Positions 22,693 through 35,001 are shown, numbered from the stretch's first letter. The stretch is DNA of 64,000 nt from Acanthococcus lagerstroemiae (GCA_031841125.1 CM063114.1:8556001-8620000), one strand, 5' to 3'. Numbers and translations are program-made. Notes: a model not told the origin generated them from the sequence alone.

Positions 22693-23017
22693 CTGAAAAT
22701 AAGGGAATTACACCGAATTGGTGGTACACAATAGCTAAAACATCCTACACTATAAGGAATTACACATCAGTGTTGCCACACGTTCTAGTTTTTCACTTGC
22801 GCCTGTAGGAGTAATGAAAATATACATATGTGTGCCAAGTTACTTCATGATTTCAAAAGTCACGCTATGTTACAGTATCAAAATAAAATATCCAACTTGG
22901 GAATTTCGAAGTTGAAATTCAATACACTACCGTTCATTGACCGTAAGTACAAATAATTACGTACCCTTGGAAGAAACTGTTGACTGAATCACTTGATCAT
23001 TCTTTTGCTGACTTTTT

Positions 23018-23113
23018 TTATGACGCAGTCAAGACCATCGGTACCGCATCAGAGTTGAAATTCTGAGAACACACTGAGAATCCGAAATTCTCTACCTTGC
23101 TGCAATCACCACA
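23018..23113 (-). CDS. module A gene, CGD exon-like segment
   Basis: After an AG that is aligned in A, B and C, the minus strand reads CGDCSKVENFGFSVCSQNFN then SDAVPMVLTAS and stop. B reads CGDSSSAENFGFLACSQNFN, NTEPMVLTAAEEE. C keeps only CWENLSDPMLLCKA with a good GTAAGA donor that A and B lack. The loss of the donor suggests A and B are decaying, or that this segment is used differently. Confidence 0.35.
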   Translation of the reverse strand, partial: CGDCSKVENFGFSVCSQNFNSDAVPMVLTAS

Positions 23114-23479
23114 CTGCATTCAACGGTACAAGAACGCATGGAAATTCAGGAGCTAGAATGAAGGGGAAAAAATTGTCAATTTGTTTGTTCTAGCGTAGTA
23201 CTGCTGCAGATAAACAACCCTGTATGACGTATGTAGTTATACCACAATGGAGGGGCAAAAGTATAGCTCCTAGTGTGTGTGAACGTGTTCGCACGCCCCA
23301 TGTAGTAGTGTATGTATAATGTATGTACACAGGGACGAAACTATAGGGACACCCCCCCCTTCATCTGGCAGACAGCAAATTTTGAAACTGTTCATGGTAA
23401 CACTCCCTCTCTACTGACCAAGATCAGACCCCAAACCCGAGGCTGGCTACGCTACTGCACACAATAATTCAGCGACAGT

Positions 23480-26030
23480 CAAAATTAAGAGTTATGACAG
23501 CGTCTAGATAACTGTGGTCGAACAACCAAAAAGTTCTTCGAGACTAGATGATCACCTGCGGTTTCAAATATGGAGTGGCGATTTAATCGTTCTTGGAGCC
23601 GATTCTTCATTCATCCAGGAGTTAAAATGTTTGATGCTGACGGCAAGCATGTACAGATCGGAGCATCTTGGAGTACAGCCACATTACCAACCGAAAACAA
23701 AACCATAGATATAATCAAAACTGCTGTTAGAAAACATAAATACCGAGTAGATTTGCACCACGAAGTGCAGATATTCTTAGTACTGAGATACGTATTACCT
23801 CGAGATTCATTTCTTGTGTTACAGTCTTAAACCATCAGATCTACTGAGTAAGCAATGTCTTACACTGTCCCTCCAGGCGCCCTACTGAGTGACCTACAGA
23901 GAAGTGTTTCCAGCCCGTGCCTTAGAAGTATCTGTTCCTGTTAAGTCTATGATCCGGCAATGATCAGGACAACTCAACCGCACACGTACCGTGACCGATT
24001 CACTGAAGAGCCATAACAGCTCAACCGCACACGGTTCACTATTGGCCGATTCACTGAAGAGACTGCCTCAAATCAAGGGAGAGCATAGATCTACCAGGCA
24101 GTCTTACGGTCGAGCATTTCCTCACAGAGGATACAGATATGACTGTTAGGAGGTGTAAGACTGTATATAACGATGAAAAGCCACGAAGCTGAGGTTATTA
24201 TAAGACTGTAACACTAGAAAAGAAAATCGGGTACTCTTAATATCTAATACCTGAATGTAGCAAGAACAGATTCATTATCGTTTTTCTTTTTTTCTTTTTC
24301 GAGTACGTATAAGTAAAGGACTGAGAAGGAGGATGATTACAGGTAAATCAGTTATCCTTTCGGATCCTTATGCAACTTCCAACACGACCTTTGGGGACTA
24401 AATAAGAATGTGATTAAACGAAGCTTCTTGATCCGCTCGATACTCATTTAACTCTTTAATGAGCACGCATCATACTGGGACCAGGGGTGTCTAGAACCAG
24501 ATCCGCTGATCACTCCTGGGAACCTTGCCCCCGGGCACGAGGACTCGCGAGAACAAGGTCTAGCCCAGAAGGTTTACATCGTGAGCCTCACTGACCCTGG
24601 CTTTTCCTATGCGTTTCTTTAGAGAGTTAATTGGTTCACAAGGAATCAAGCCGCCAGACTGACATGCCTATTGCTCGAAACTCTACCTACAGAATGAGAC
24701 TCCTTTATCTGCTGCTATCGAAGTTGCAATTCAAGTCTGAGAGAACTGAGACAACTTAACTACTCTAGACAGTAGACCTATTAAAGGCTAGACTGGGGAA
24801 ATATGATGGCGGTTAGCATTAACAGTTCGCAGGATGTAACAAGCTCAGCTGAAGCTAACTCTCCTACTTAGAACCTAGGGGGCTGCCGGCGGGTGTAAGG
24901 GGTACCTGCTTCGCCCCTGGATCTCGCCTGCAGCCGGTGTAGTATGATTTTAAGGAATTCACAAATTGAGGAATGGTTCCAAGGAATAAGGAATAGTTTG
25001 GATGTAGAGTTGTTGCGTCGTCGACACACCAACTAAACAGGTCCAAACTACCAGAAAAGACCGGGGTGGATCACAAAAAGGACTGAGAAACTTTCGTACT
25101 TTTCTCCGAAAGGATAAGTCCGGGGAGACTGACCCATCCTTCAAGAAAAAAGGACAATAATTTCCGAAAGGTGCCTGTCCCATTGTCTTCCCTGATTTTA
25201 CGTTACCCATAGTAGGGCCCCAGACTCCACGAGACAACAATTAAGGCCATCACAGCCAAAAACTGCAGCTCGCTTCTCCTGGCGCTAATCCCCAGCCGCC
25301 ATATCCAGTACGCTCCACTCTGTTAAGGATCAGCCCCAAACCCTAGTTAGAGGCAACGTAACAGAGAAGACGAGTAGGAAGGACCTTGAGTTACTCATAC
25401 GTATACCTATGCGAACACACAAACCACTGACCCAGCACTGAGAGGGTATAGCCACCATAGACTTCCTCCACGGCGTTCTTGTGGCAGGAAAGTCTCAATC
25501 AGCGCCGACCAAATCAATGGAAAAGAACCTATGAAATCAAGAATCAAAGAATCTGGTCTCCACTACATTCGCCACTGACTGCCCGTTCACGGCAAAGGGG
25601 GGGCAGTCCCCCACAGACATTACTGTTGCCTGTGTTAGTTTTCAACTAACCCGATGCTAGAACACAACTGCAGATCAATGGATTAAATTGGGGCTTGTAG
25701 GTATAAACATGCGGGCTTAGAATAGAGTAGGGCGATAGGTGCAAACATGTGGGGGTTGGGGGACTTGACACCCCAAAAAGCACCCCAGATTTGCCAAAAA
25801 TGTAATAATATAAGCAGGTAAATTTTGGTGTTGCTAAGAAATTTCCGGCCCCCACACTGGCTATTTGCGCCTATGGCCAGGGCAAATAGTCTTATTGCTT
25901 CAATGAACCGTACTTCCCACGGCCCTCTTGTCCAAAAGAAATACGGATTCATAGATGCGACAGCACTACGCAGGCCGGGAGATGGCATTGCAACTTCTCC
26001 AGACCCTCGCTAACCCATGTCAACTCCGAA
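23480..26030 (+). ncRNA. candidate non-coding RNA, module B
   Basis: Second copy of the conserved block. The acceptor ttcttgtgttacag (ending about 23825) is kept, but the TATA-like box of A and C is absent and only one copy of the AACCGCACACG/CCGATTCACTGAAGAG segment is present (about 23950-24130). From there to about 26000 it matches A almost base for base, including the pairing elements. If transcribed, its promoter must differ from A and C. Confidence 0.28.
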
Positions 26031-26682
26031 TAGATAATAATTATAATAACTAGCACTATACTAGGTAAAAACTAAAATAAGCTGGAAAACAAAGTTAGGT
26101 TAAAAAATAACTTAAAAATATAAGTGGAGTCGAGTGGACAAAGAAGATTATATCCGCGAAGTACGACAGGTTGTACACTGGAGTCAGCCTACACAGTAAG
26201 CAAACCATTCAACTAATCGCGTTTGATCCAAAACAAACAAAAGCAAAGTTATTTACTTTTGCTGGTTGCTGGATGAAACGGGATTGGTTGATAGTTTGTT
26301 CGCTGGGCTGGCTGCCTTCAGCCTACAACAAGCCCAAGGACCTGACTCGAACCTGTATCTGCCATTCTGCAAAACCGAAATCTAAGCCTGAATTCTAATA
26401 TTTTGGAGCTGTAGGTCTCACTAACTAGTCAATTTCAAGTCACTTATCAGCAAGAGCACTGTCAAGTCTAAGATTTTGCCCATCTAGATGAACACCTGTT
26501 ATAGTAACTCAAAACGTTTCATCGAGATTTTTGCCATTTAGCTATTTTGGCAAAATGATACAGACAGATGAAGAGCTGTAACTTGTTGAGAACCCTCGGC
26601 TATTGAGAGTATCAATTTATAATAATTACACTACACAACCGCTTAAAAAACAATGGAATAAGATCAAATGATTTTAGTTATA

Positions 26683-26818
26683 TTATTGTGAATGCTGAAT
26701 GGCTTTAACCATTTTTCTCGAGAGCCTCTCGTTTTCCATATTCAAAATCAAAATTCTATCACTTTTTTCACTTTCAACTCCTTTTTGTCTTCTACGAATA
26801 GCTATCATCTTAATGACA
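26683..26818 (-). CDS. module B gene, ILILNM segment
   Basis: Acceptor gcgaattttag then VIKMIAIRRRQKGVESEK, SDRILILNMENERLSRKMV and a stop at 26683. This copy keeps the frame that module A lost by a one-base deletion. The rearranged copy at 48299-48486 shows the same ILILNM-ER-SRK-V pattern. Basic and polar; no family recognised. Confidence 0.42.
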
Positions 26819-27152
26819 CTAAAATTCGCATGTAAGATAGAAGATAGGAAAGAAACTCAACCATAATCAAAGAATTAACATCGATATCAAATTTCTCATT
26901 GAAAATACATACGAGTGTAGAACTGTATCGTCGCATGTCACTACTTTTTAAAAAATCTCAAATTGTGTACTATCATTTTTCTATACTATTTAAAATCCCA
27001 GACTTTTATTGAATTCAAGTTCCCTGACTATACTGTTCGCTAATAAGCAGAGATATCGAGAGACTGATGCTAATTTTGCAACCAAAAGTGAAGAAAATGA
27101 GTAACCACTAGATTGCTAATATCATAACAAGAGAAATCGCTACAGACCGCAA

Positions 27153-27295
27153 CTAATCCTTCAGCACTTGGTTGAGCTTTATCCTCGCTACTGATACAAG
27201 TTGAACGACCTTCTGCAAACTGAAAATTCGTAAACTGAGGCCGTCATCTTCGGTATCTTCAGCTGTTACGTGCATACTTGGTGCTATGCGAACAT
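27153..27295 (-). CDS. module B gene, VRIAP exon, unknown protein
   Basis: Same 143-base exon as 21697-21839: VRIAPSMHVTAEDTEDDGLS, SLRIFSLQKVVQLVSV, LNQVLKD, stop TAG. Several of the differences from A leave the amino acid unchanged (gcg/gca Ala, caa/cag Gln, gtg/gta Val). The acceptor is ttttgattttcag. Confidence 0.5.
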
Positions 27296-28529
27296 CTGAA
27301 AATCAAAAGTCCGCAGTTAATCTTAATACTGTAATAGGGGGGGGGAGGGGGTAGAGGTAACTTTGCTTACGTTCTTCTGTTACTTTTACATTTGATGTGG
27401 TGTAAGGGGGGTTGTTCAGCCTCTCCCCCCTCGTGAAAAGAAAAAAACAAAAAAATAACACGAAAGACAGAAGAAAATGACTAGAATCTAGTGCTGTACA
27501 CAATGATGGTTGGTTGCTGCGAGAAAAGCATTCTGAACTCTGAAGACTTTCGTTTCCATAATGCCCCCCTTCCCCCAAAATGTAAACCTAAATCCGCCCT
27601 TGTCTACAGACCAAAGAAACTGGTCAGAGAATCGGGATATTTTTGTGATTTTGCTGGGACAGTGCAGAATATATTGCCCAAAAGACTGTGACACCTCCTA
27701 TCTCACAAATTTCCCCCCAGAATTATGAAATACGTAGGCTGAAGAACTGCGGTGGGGGTGACATTGCACATGTTCATGAACAAACGGAGAAAAAGTTGTG
27801 ATTGTAGTGCTGCGTATCAACAATTCTAAGTAACCCCAAATTGAAGGGCGAAACCAAAGAAGAGGCTATTGTCCCCTCCCTCCCCCAAAAAAACTTCAAA
27901 ATGTTTTCAAAATCAATTTTATAACGAAAAAAAAATGACGCCGCTGACCTGATCATGAAAATAGGTTAGGTACCAAATCAGGTAATCGAGCTTTCAACCC
28001 GGCTCAAGTTTTTTTCCTAAATTCTAGCCCCCACCAAAAGAAAAGTTCTGGTTGCTCCCTGCCCAAACTGATATACTATGTATACAGAAGTATGCGAAAA
28101 AAAAAAAAAAAAAAACACCAACTAATGTTAACCATGAGAATTGTACTCTTCCGAAATTCCAAAAATCATGGGAAAAAAACAAATGAGACCTTTCCTTTGG
28201 AAAGGCCGAGACCTTAATACACGAACTTAGGTCCTCGACATCCGATTTGTATGAGACAGAACATCAAAATGATCACTTACTGTCTTGAAGAACAAATAAA
28301 CGGTTCCTTGTAAATTTACCCCTCCCCCCGCCCACATTTCTTTCAATTTTTTATAAATTGCTACATCATTTTGCTGACTAATACACAATAATTTACTTTT
28401 ATCATCACGACCACGATACAATTCTGCGTGTAATGATACTAAACACATCAGTAGCGGATACAAGGGGTCTAGAACCCCCTCCCACCCAACAAAATATATA
28501 TATATATATATAAAAAAATCTACATCTGT

Positions 28530-28719
28530 TTATAGTGACCTAGAGCTATTATGTTTAGTCCATAACATTTCACATTCGGACCCCCCCCCCACGAGATTAT
28601 TTTCTGTATCCGTTCCTGAAATACATACTGTTTCCTTTGATTTTTCAATCATTATCTGAAACGATTTCTGTACAGTAATAATTTCTATACGCTTTTCGAA
28701 GTTCTGCGCAAAGGACTGT
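28530..28719 (-). CDS. module B gene, QSF exon, unknown protein
   Basis: Acceptor cttatttccag, frame QSFAQNFEKRIEIITVQKSF, QIMIEKSKETVCISGTDTEN. The entry phase (one base) fits the donor phase of the proposed first exon at 31434-31528, so the two can be joined in frame. The open frame continues through a G-run to 28530, but similarity to A is lost after the run. Another conserved piece lies between this and the VRIAP exon, at about 28210-28290 (TVSDHFDVLS in B, TVRDHFDVLS in A). Confidence 0.48.
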
Positions 28720-28981
28720 CTGGAAATAAGGGAATTACACAAAGTTGGTTACGATAGCTACAACATCCTACACTAGAGGAATCACACATCAGTATTGCCA
28801 CACGTTCTAGTTTTTTACTCGCACCCGCAGGAGTAATGGAAATATACGTGTGCCAAATTACCCCATGATTACAAAAGTCACCCTCCCAACTCGAGAATTT
28901 TAAAATTGAAATTCAATATACTATGCTCATCGACTCAAGTAATTACGTGCCTCTGAACAAGCTGTATGCTGAATCACATGA

Positions 28982-29098
28982 TCATTCTTTTTCTGTCTCT
29001 TCTTCTGCCGCAGTCAGGACCATCGGTTCAGTATTAGAGTTGAAATTCTGAGAACACGCTAAGAATCCGAAATTCTCTGCGCTGCTGCTATCACCACA
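28982..29098 (-). CDS. module B gene, CGD exon-like segment
   Basis: CGDSSSAENFGFLACSQNFN, SNTEPMVLTAAEEETEKE, stop at 28982. It parallels 23018-23113. The frame is kept despite codon changes, but no convincing donor follows. Confidence 0.35.
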   Translation of the reverse strand, partial: CGDSSSAENFGFLACSQNFNSNTEPMVLTAAEEETEKE

Positions 29099-29278
29099 CT
29101 TCATTCAACAGTACAGGAAAGTATGGAAATTCTGGAGCTAGAATGGAGGGGGAAAAAATTTGTAAATTTGTTTGCATTAGCTTAGTATTGCTGCAGATAA
29201 ACGACCCTGAATGACGTAGTTATACCAAAATGGGAGGGGGAGATATCTCCTGTGTGTGCGTGTGTATGTGTTCGCGCA

Positions 29279-29403
29279 AATAAAAATAAAAAATTATTAA
29301 AATTTTAAATTCAAAATTTGATTTTATAATAAATTTTAAAATTTATTATATTTTTATTTGATAAATTTAATTTATTATTTATATTGATTATTATCATAAT
29401 TTT
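29279..29403. other. AT-rich insertion present only in module B
   Basis: About 125 bases of almost pure A/T interrupt sequence that is continuous in module A (ttcgca...agtagtgtatgtataat at about 23290-23320). Composition resembles insect mitochondrial DNA, but no gene could be read. It entered after the duplication of A and B. Confidence 0.45.
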
Positions 29404-29905
29404 CGCTCTGTACAGTAGTGTATGTATAATATATCTACCAAAGAACGAAACTTTGAGCCCCCCCCCCCCCATTTCGTAGCCAGCAAATTTTGAAACTGTT
29501 CATTTAAATATTTTGTTTTTTAAGAACGTTTGTTTGTTCTTTCAATTAAAAAATATTTTGGCTAAAAAACCCGGCAAATTTTCAATTTTTTACAAATTGT
29601 GTCGACGAATTCTTAGTTTTAACAAAACATAGTTGTTGGCAAATTTTTCTTCCCCTCCCTAACTGAAAGTCAAGTTGCGTCTCTGTATCCACAGCTACCC
29701 TGTAGCCAGTACCCATCATACTACATGAGTCATGTCACGGTTTAATGCCGGGGGGGATTTTAAACTTCAGAGTGGAGGGGAGGGGTCCCTCGAATACCGT
29801 CAATGCCGACCCTCGACTACATCAAACCCATGGTTGTGATTGACACGAACACTTCCGTTTTTAATTACCTCGTCACAGTTTTCAACTTTGGGCACAAACG
29901 GAAGG

Positions 29906-29918
29906 GAGTCGATAGTCT
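29906..29918. repeat. SINE target site duplication, left
   Basis: GAGTCGATAGTCT, repeated exactly at 30136-30148 around the SINE. Confidence 0.9.
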
Positions 29919-30135
29919 CTTTTTCTAATTTGTTCTCAACCCGAGCCCTGGAATCCGCCCTTTCAAGCATTACTTCAAAAACGTCGGGGAGGCTGTTAGG
30001 GCTGTCTTAGCCCTCTCCCCTTCTGGCCGAAAACCGGCCTAGTTCGAAAATTCTGGCGAGTTGCAACGTGGGCTCGAACCCGGGACCTCCGGATTCTGAG
30101 ACCAACGTGCTATCCACTCGGCCAACCAGACCTCT
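29919..30135 (-). mobile_element. tRNA-derived SINE, family 1
   Basis: On the minus strand the head reads GGTCTGGTTGGCCGAGTGG with an A-box (TGGCCGAGTGG) and, after gatagcacgttggtctc, a B-box (GGGTTCGAGCC), the RNA polymerase III promoter of tRNA genes. A ~140-base body follows (ggctaagacagccct and others), ending in aaattagaaaaagag. A perfect 13-bp target duplication flanks it. The same element is at 39964-40206. It is transcribed from its own promoter in principle and moved by a LINE. Confidence 0.9.
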
Positions 30136-30148
30136 GAGTCGATAGTCT
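30136..30148. repeat. SINE target site duplication, right
   Basis: Second copy of GAGTCGATAGTCT (first at 29906-29918). Confidence 0.9.
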
Positions 30149-31433
30149 ATATAACAATTAAAATTTATCAGTCACATCGACATAACGAATGCCCACACAG
30201 GTGCGAATTTCAATAGCTAGCTGTTTGGTGTCACTTGTCCAGAAAGATTTTTCGAATCAGATATCAAAACGAAACACGAAATTTAGCCCAACGATACGTT
30301 CTACATAAATGCATTTGCGGTGTACAGTTGCCTGGTGAAATGCAGCTACGCAGTTTCATGAATTATTGAGCCAGAAAACAGGGACATATCAACAGAGGGG
30401 AGGGGGGACTCCCACCTGTAGGAATTTTTCACTCAGCAGTTGGGAAAATTTACCATTTTAGTTATAAGGAAATTTCAGTAGATGGATCAAAAGTTGGAAA
30501 AATCCAACAAGTCAAAAGGTTTTTTTTTTTTTGATTTCACAGCTGGGAATTTTGAATTGATAAGTTGGGAGAATCCAACAAGTCAAAAAGTTATTTTTCT
30601 TTTTGCTTTGATACTTTGGAATTTTGAGTTGAGTCAGTTGGTACTTTCATAATCTTTGCCGCTGCCCCCCCCCCCCAGAAAAACTCTTCGGTATCACTGC
30701 CAGAAAATTACTGTATAAGTGTATATTGCCTACACATTGTGATTTTCCCAAGTGAACGACACGAATCAATACAGCTTCATTTTTACGTTGTTCGAAAAAA
30801 GAAAAAGAAACACGACTCGTACTTTCAGTTCATAGCTCATAGTGATTTGTTAAATCCTGTGAAACACGTGCGTATGAAAATGTCGACTAAAATGTCAGTA
30901 TTGAATCCAAGATATTTTTAGTACATATTTTCACGTGCAGTGCTCATACAAATGTCGATGGTCTGTCGACTATGTAGTATACATTTCCATAGATAAAATG
31001 ATGAACAAGTGTTCGGTGGACGTAAAATGCAGTTGAGATTTTGGTAAACAAGTACATACATATCTAGAAGTATCAACATGCAGCAAATTGACGTACGGTC
31101 AATAGACGTCGATAAATTTTTGTGTAGTTGACACGTATCTAATTACTATCAAAATTATAGTATCAGTGTATACACAATAAACCCAGTTGTACAGTCGACA
31201 TTTGTATTGACATGTCTTCTCGACAAATGGTTCAGGCTGTACAATTTTTGTACAAATTTACTGCTACAATTCTTACATAGTTGTGTTTATATAACTTGTT
31301 CCGAAGTATTTGGATACAAAAACTCAAAAAAAAAAAGCGAAGAAAATTATATCGATACAAATGTCGAGTGTCTTACGGGATCAAACACTTCAATTCATGA
31401 CGCCATGCGGTTAGTAGATAATAGATTTCTCAC
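30149..31433. other. module B intron-like sequence
   Basis: Between the proposed first exon and the downstream exons. Short segments match module C (for example gttgcccggtgaaatgca-like at about 30330 and 38850, and gaaaaagaaaaagaaacacgactc-like at about 30795 and 39000). A ~70-bp repeat with atccaacaagtcaaaa occurs at about 30500 and 30570. No coding frame is shared. Confidence 0.4.
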
Positions 31434-31528
31434 CGATTATTCACTTTCAGTCGGATGAATTCAAGCTCGATCCTGTGTGTTACTTCGACGACTTCCAATA
31501 AAATCGAAACCCATTCGCGATCCTGCAT
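31434..31528 (-). CDS. module B gene, proposed first coding exon
   Basis: Minus strand: MQDREWVSILLEVVEVTHRI then ELEFIRLKVNN and a donor CG|GTGAGAAATC. Module C has the matching donor CG|GTAAGAAATT at 39117, with similar sequence upstream, though its frame is broken. The exon ends after two bases of a codon, and the QSF exon begins with one base, giving a clean join. The start codon is the first ATG in the frame; the 5' leader (to about 31760) is conserved with C and has an ATTGG motif near its far end. Function unknown. Confidence 0.4.
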
Positions 31529-31529
31529 T

Positions 31530-31850
31530 TTGGCGAGGAATTTTCATGCAATTTAAACACACGATCTCACATACCGAAAACTGAAAATAAAAATCATAAA
31601 CTATATCCACTCAGTACACTCGAGAATACGGCTGAAGAAAGTGAGACCTGAGACGATAATTACAAGCGAGAATTAAGGCCAGCATTTGAAAAAGAGAAAA
31701 ACTGAAACGGTTTCGAAGGCCGAAATGGTAACTGCGCAGTGTTACAACATGAAACTTGTGATGAAATCATCGGAACGAACGCTGAACGAATGACGTGTCA
31801 AATTACAATAGTAGCCGGCAGAACGCCCAGTCATCTGATTGGTCAGTTTC
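31530..31850 (-). promoter_or_regulatory. conserved 5' leader and promoter region, module B
   Basis: Alignable with C (about 39200-39500): shared gccgtattctcg-gtgtact, attctcgcttgtaat-like and gcagttacca-ttcgg segments. A CCAAT-type motif (gaccaatcag on the minus strand) is near 31838-31848. Inferred as promoter and 5' UTR from position before the first ATG. Confidence 0.35.
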
Positions 31851-32309
31851 CTTGAGTAGAACAAATCTAAAGGCAGTGTTCACACTCTACTCAGGACAAG
31901 ATGCAACGTGTCGATCAACGTATTCGACGACCCTTTGTGTGGAATGTACCGGGTGTCAAGTAAATTTCCCTCTTTTGCATTGTCTTCCGAACAATATGTG
32001 TAGGATCAATGCGCAGCAAAAGAGTTTGTCCTGTTGGGAAACAATTTAAAAACCCAAATAATATTCAGCACTCATTAGTTACTGAAGGGTTTTACTGATT
32101 TATAGACTTTATCGATTTCTGAAATGGTGACGTTGAAAGTGAATTAATGGTAAGAGATTCTTCCTCTTGAAAAACAAAACCCAAATATTCAGTAATCGTT
32201 GGTTACTATCGGTTATTGAATTGTCGACTTTGACATTTAACGTATGTAAATTATGGCAGCTCTGTTCAGTATACACTACAGGGTGAATACAAATCATTCT
32301 CCCTTAAAA
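31851..32309. other. unassigned spacer
   Basis: Marks the end of module B. An 84-residue plus-strand open frame at 31795-32049 lies across it without recognisable features. No gene recognised. Confidence 0.35.
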
Positions 32310-34415
32310 AATGAAGAATTCCCACTGATGATGATAGGGTTATCAGTCTTACAACTGGTTTGATGCAGCTCTTCATTTCTGCCTATCTTGTGCAAGTTCT
32401 TTCATTTCGTAATAACACTGATATTTGACATCCTTAATCAACTGCTGACTGGAATCTTTGCCAACCTACCCAATTCTTTCCCTCCACTCTTCCTTCTAGC
32501 AGCAGTGATATTATTCCTGGGTGCGTCAAATTATGCCCTATTTGTTTATCTCTTCAGACAATTCCAAGTATTCATTTTACCTCCTACTCTGTTAAGTACT
32601 TCCTCATTTCTTACCACATCCGTCCATTTGATGCTAATATGCTAAATATCCGCCTATAGCACCACATTTCAAAAGATTCGATCCTTCTCTTCTCTGGTTT
32701 TTCCTATGGTCCAAGTAGAACAATTTTTTAATTTCCAGATTTATTTTTGATTTGAAAAGATTACTTTTTCGATAAAATGCTAACTTGACTTGTGCTATTC
32801 TACTACTAATATCCCTTTTACTTCCTCAATTTTTTCCTGCCTAATATGTATATGTATTTAAGCTATATATCGTGTTCACATCAATTACATACTATTTAGT
32901 TTTATTCTTATTAATTCTAATACGATATTCTACACTTAAAATCTCCTCTATTCCATTTAAAATGTTTTCTAAACCACTACTCCTTTCAGCTAATAAGACC
33001 TATCATTTGCAAACCGAGCATATTTACTTCCTCTCCGCGTGTATAGTGTGATACCTGCTTGAAATATTTCTTTCATTTCCTTTATGGCCCACTCTATGTA
33101 CAGATTGAATAATACTGGAGATAAGGAGCACCAATGCCTTACACTTTTTTCTATATTAGCCTCCTCTTTCTCTAATTTCATTCTGAATGTGGCTTTCTGT
33201 CCTTTATATAAGTCTAAAATAACTTGTCTTTCTTTAAATTTTATTCATATATTTTTTAGAATTAAACATTTTATCCTTTTAACATTGTCAAAAGCTTTTT
33301 CAATTTCAACGAATACCATATATGTATTCTGCTCCTTTCAGATTCTCCCATCTACCATTAATCTCAAAGCTAATACTGCTTTCCTAGTACCTCTACCTTT
33401 TCTAAATCCAAACTGATCATCTCCTAATTGTGCATCTATTCTATTCTCAATTCTCCTGTAAATTATCCTAGTTAATATTTTTGATGCGTGCGAAAGAAAA
33501 CTAATATTGTTCGATAATTTTCACACCTATCTGCTCCTGTTTTTTTTTGGTATAGTTACAATGGCACACTTTTCAAAGTCCTTAGGCATTTCCTCTTTAT
33601 CATAAATATAACATACTAATTTGTACCATTTATGAAGTACATATAATTATCTCGTATGTTCTGTAATAATTTAGCTGGTATCTCTTTTACTCCTGGAGCT
33701 TTCCCTCTCTCAATGCTTTGTCAAATTCACCTCCTGCAATTGAGTCTCCCCTCTCATCTTCTCCCACATCTTCCTCCCTCTCCATTTTTATCTCTTCATA
33801 CTCATCATTACTATATAGTCCCTCTACATACTCGACCCACATTTTCACTTTCAGCTGTGTAATTAGGCTTTCCCTCTTCATTTGTTATATTACTTGCTTT
33901 CTTCCTTCTTTCTCCAAAATCCATTTTTACTTTTCTATAGGCCAAGTCTATTCGTCCTTTATTCGTAAACTTATCTATCTTATCACTTTTTTCTTTCATC
34001 CATTCCTGCTTTGCCTTTTTACACTGTCTCTTTATTTCATTCCTTAACTTCTGATAAGCTAATCTACCTTCCCTATCGTTTGCATTCTTACAGTTTCTTC
34101 GTTCATCCATCTTTCTGAGGATTTCCTGCTTTATCCGTGGTTTCTTTCCTTCTCTCTTAGTTTCACCTAGATTTTCTTCTGCTGAATTTAATATTCCCTT
34201 CTTTATTTTACCCCACTCTTCCAGCACACTGTTAATTTCCTATGTATTTTTCAGCCTAAATTCTAATGCAATATCCTCTTGATATTTCTCTATAGTATTA
34301 ATATTTTCCAACTTTTTCAAATTCTATCTTTTCACCTCTTCTTTTCTACCAAGTTGCTTCAATTTAAGCCTGCATTTCATTACTACCAAGTCATGATCAC
34401 TGTCAGTATAAATAA
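32310..34415 (-). pseudogene. 5'-truncated LINE with decayed reverse transcriptase
   Basis: Read on the minus strand it starts inside the endonuclease (SDHDLVVMKCRLKLKQL), continues with a basic linker (QKLRNEIKRQCKKAKQEW) and the start of the RT (NEEGKPNYTAESE). Broken RT motifs follow: GDDQFGFRKGRGTRKAV, CSLSPVLFNLYIEWAIKEM and ARFANDRSY. The last shows an FADD to FAND change in the catalytic box. Many frameshifts and stops. The 3' end (acaactggtttgatgcagctc on the plus strand near 32350) is a sequence I know from the 3' ends of other arthropod LINEs. It lies between modules B and C and accounts for some of their larger spacing. Confidence 0.85.
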
Positions 34416-34429
34416 AAAATACAATTAGT

Positions 34430-34590
34430 GGTGCAGCCAGGGGAGAGGGGGTCGAGAGAATCTGGACCACTCCTTCTCTTGCGACTTTGTCAAACAGGTT
34501 TTTTTTTTATTCTTAGCACCCACTCTAACACTCTCCCATTGGTGAAGACCAACTTCCCCCACTATAAGCTAGCTACGCCACAGGACACAA
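34430..34590. mobile_element. MITE-like segment at module C edge
   Basis: Same as 17075-17226: gtggtgcagccagggg at the left, ctagctacgccacagg at the right. It directly follows the LINE remnant. Confidence 0.4.
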
Positions 34591-34994
34591 TAATTCTGCG
34601 TACTTATTATTATTATTTGAGACCGAATTCCTCTGCACTAAAAAACTGATGATTCAGCGCTGAAAGTAGTACTTTCGGCATTATTCGGCAAAAACATCCC
34701 TCAAATTCGAAGAAAGAATTTAGCATTCTGGTGCACTATTACGTGACTTTCTAAATTTTGCCAGTACATTCACACAAACTCTTGGAAACAGCGCAACAGT
34801 TATATGAACATTTCCAGGTGTTTCTTCCAATTTGGTGTAAAAGGCATTTCCGGTCCTTCACGGCGTTTCCGTTTTCGGCATTTACGCCATTTTAAGCATT
34901 TTTGGCAAAATGAAATTTTTCCTCCAGCTTCTCTTGCTCTAATTCGTACTCATACATCAACAGCACTCGTCTCTATCGTCAAGCAAAGCGAAGT

Positions 34995-35001
34995 TATAAA
35001 T
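34995..35001 (+). promoter_or_regulatory. TATA-like box, module C
   Basis: TATAAAT within gcgaagttataaatgcc, matching 17645-17651 in module A. aagagttaagagtaa follows in both. Confidence 0.4.

Noticed and set aside
33811..34227. 138-residue minus-strand frame as a host gene
   Set aside because: It is the lysine-rich endonuclease-RT linker of a LINE, with endonuclease remnants upstream and RT motifs downstream.
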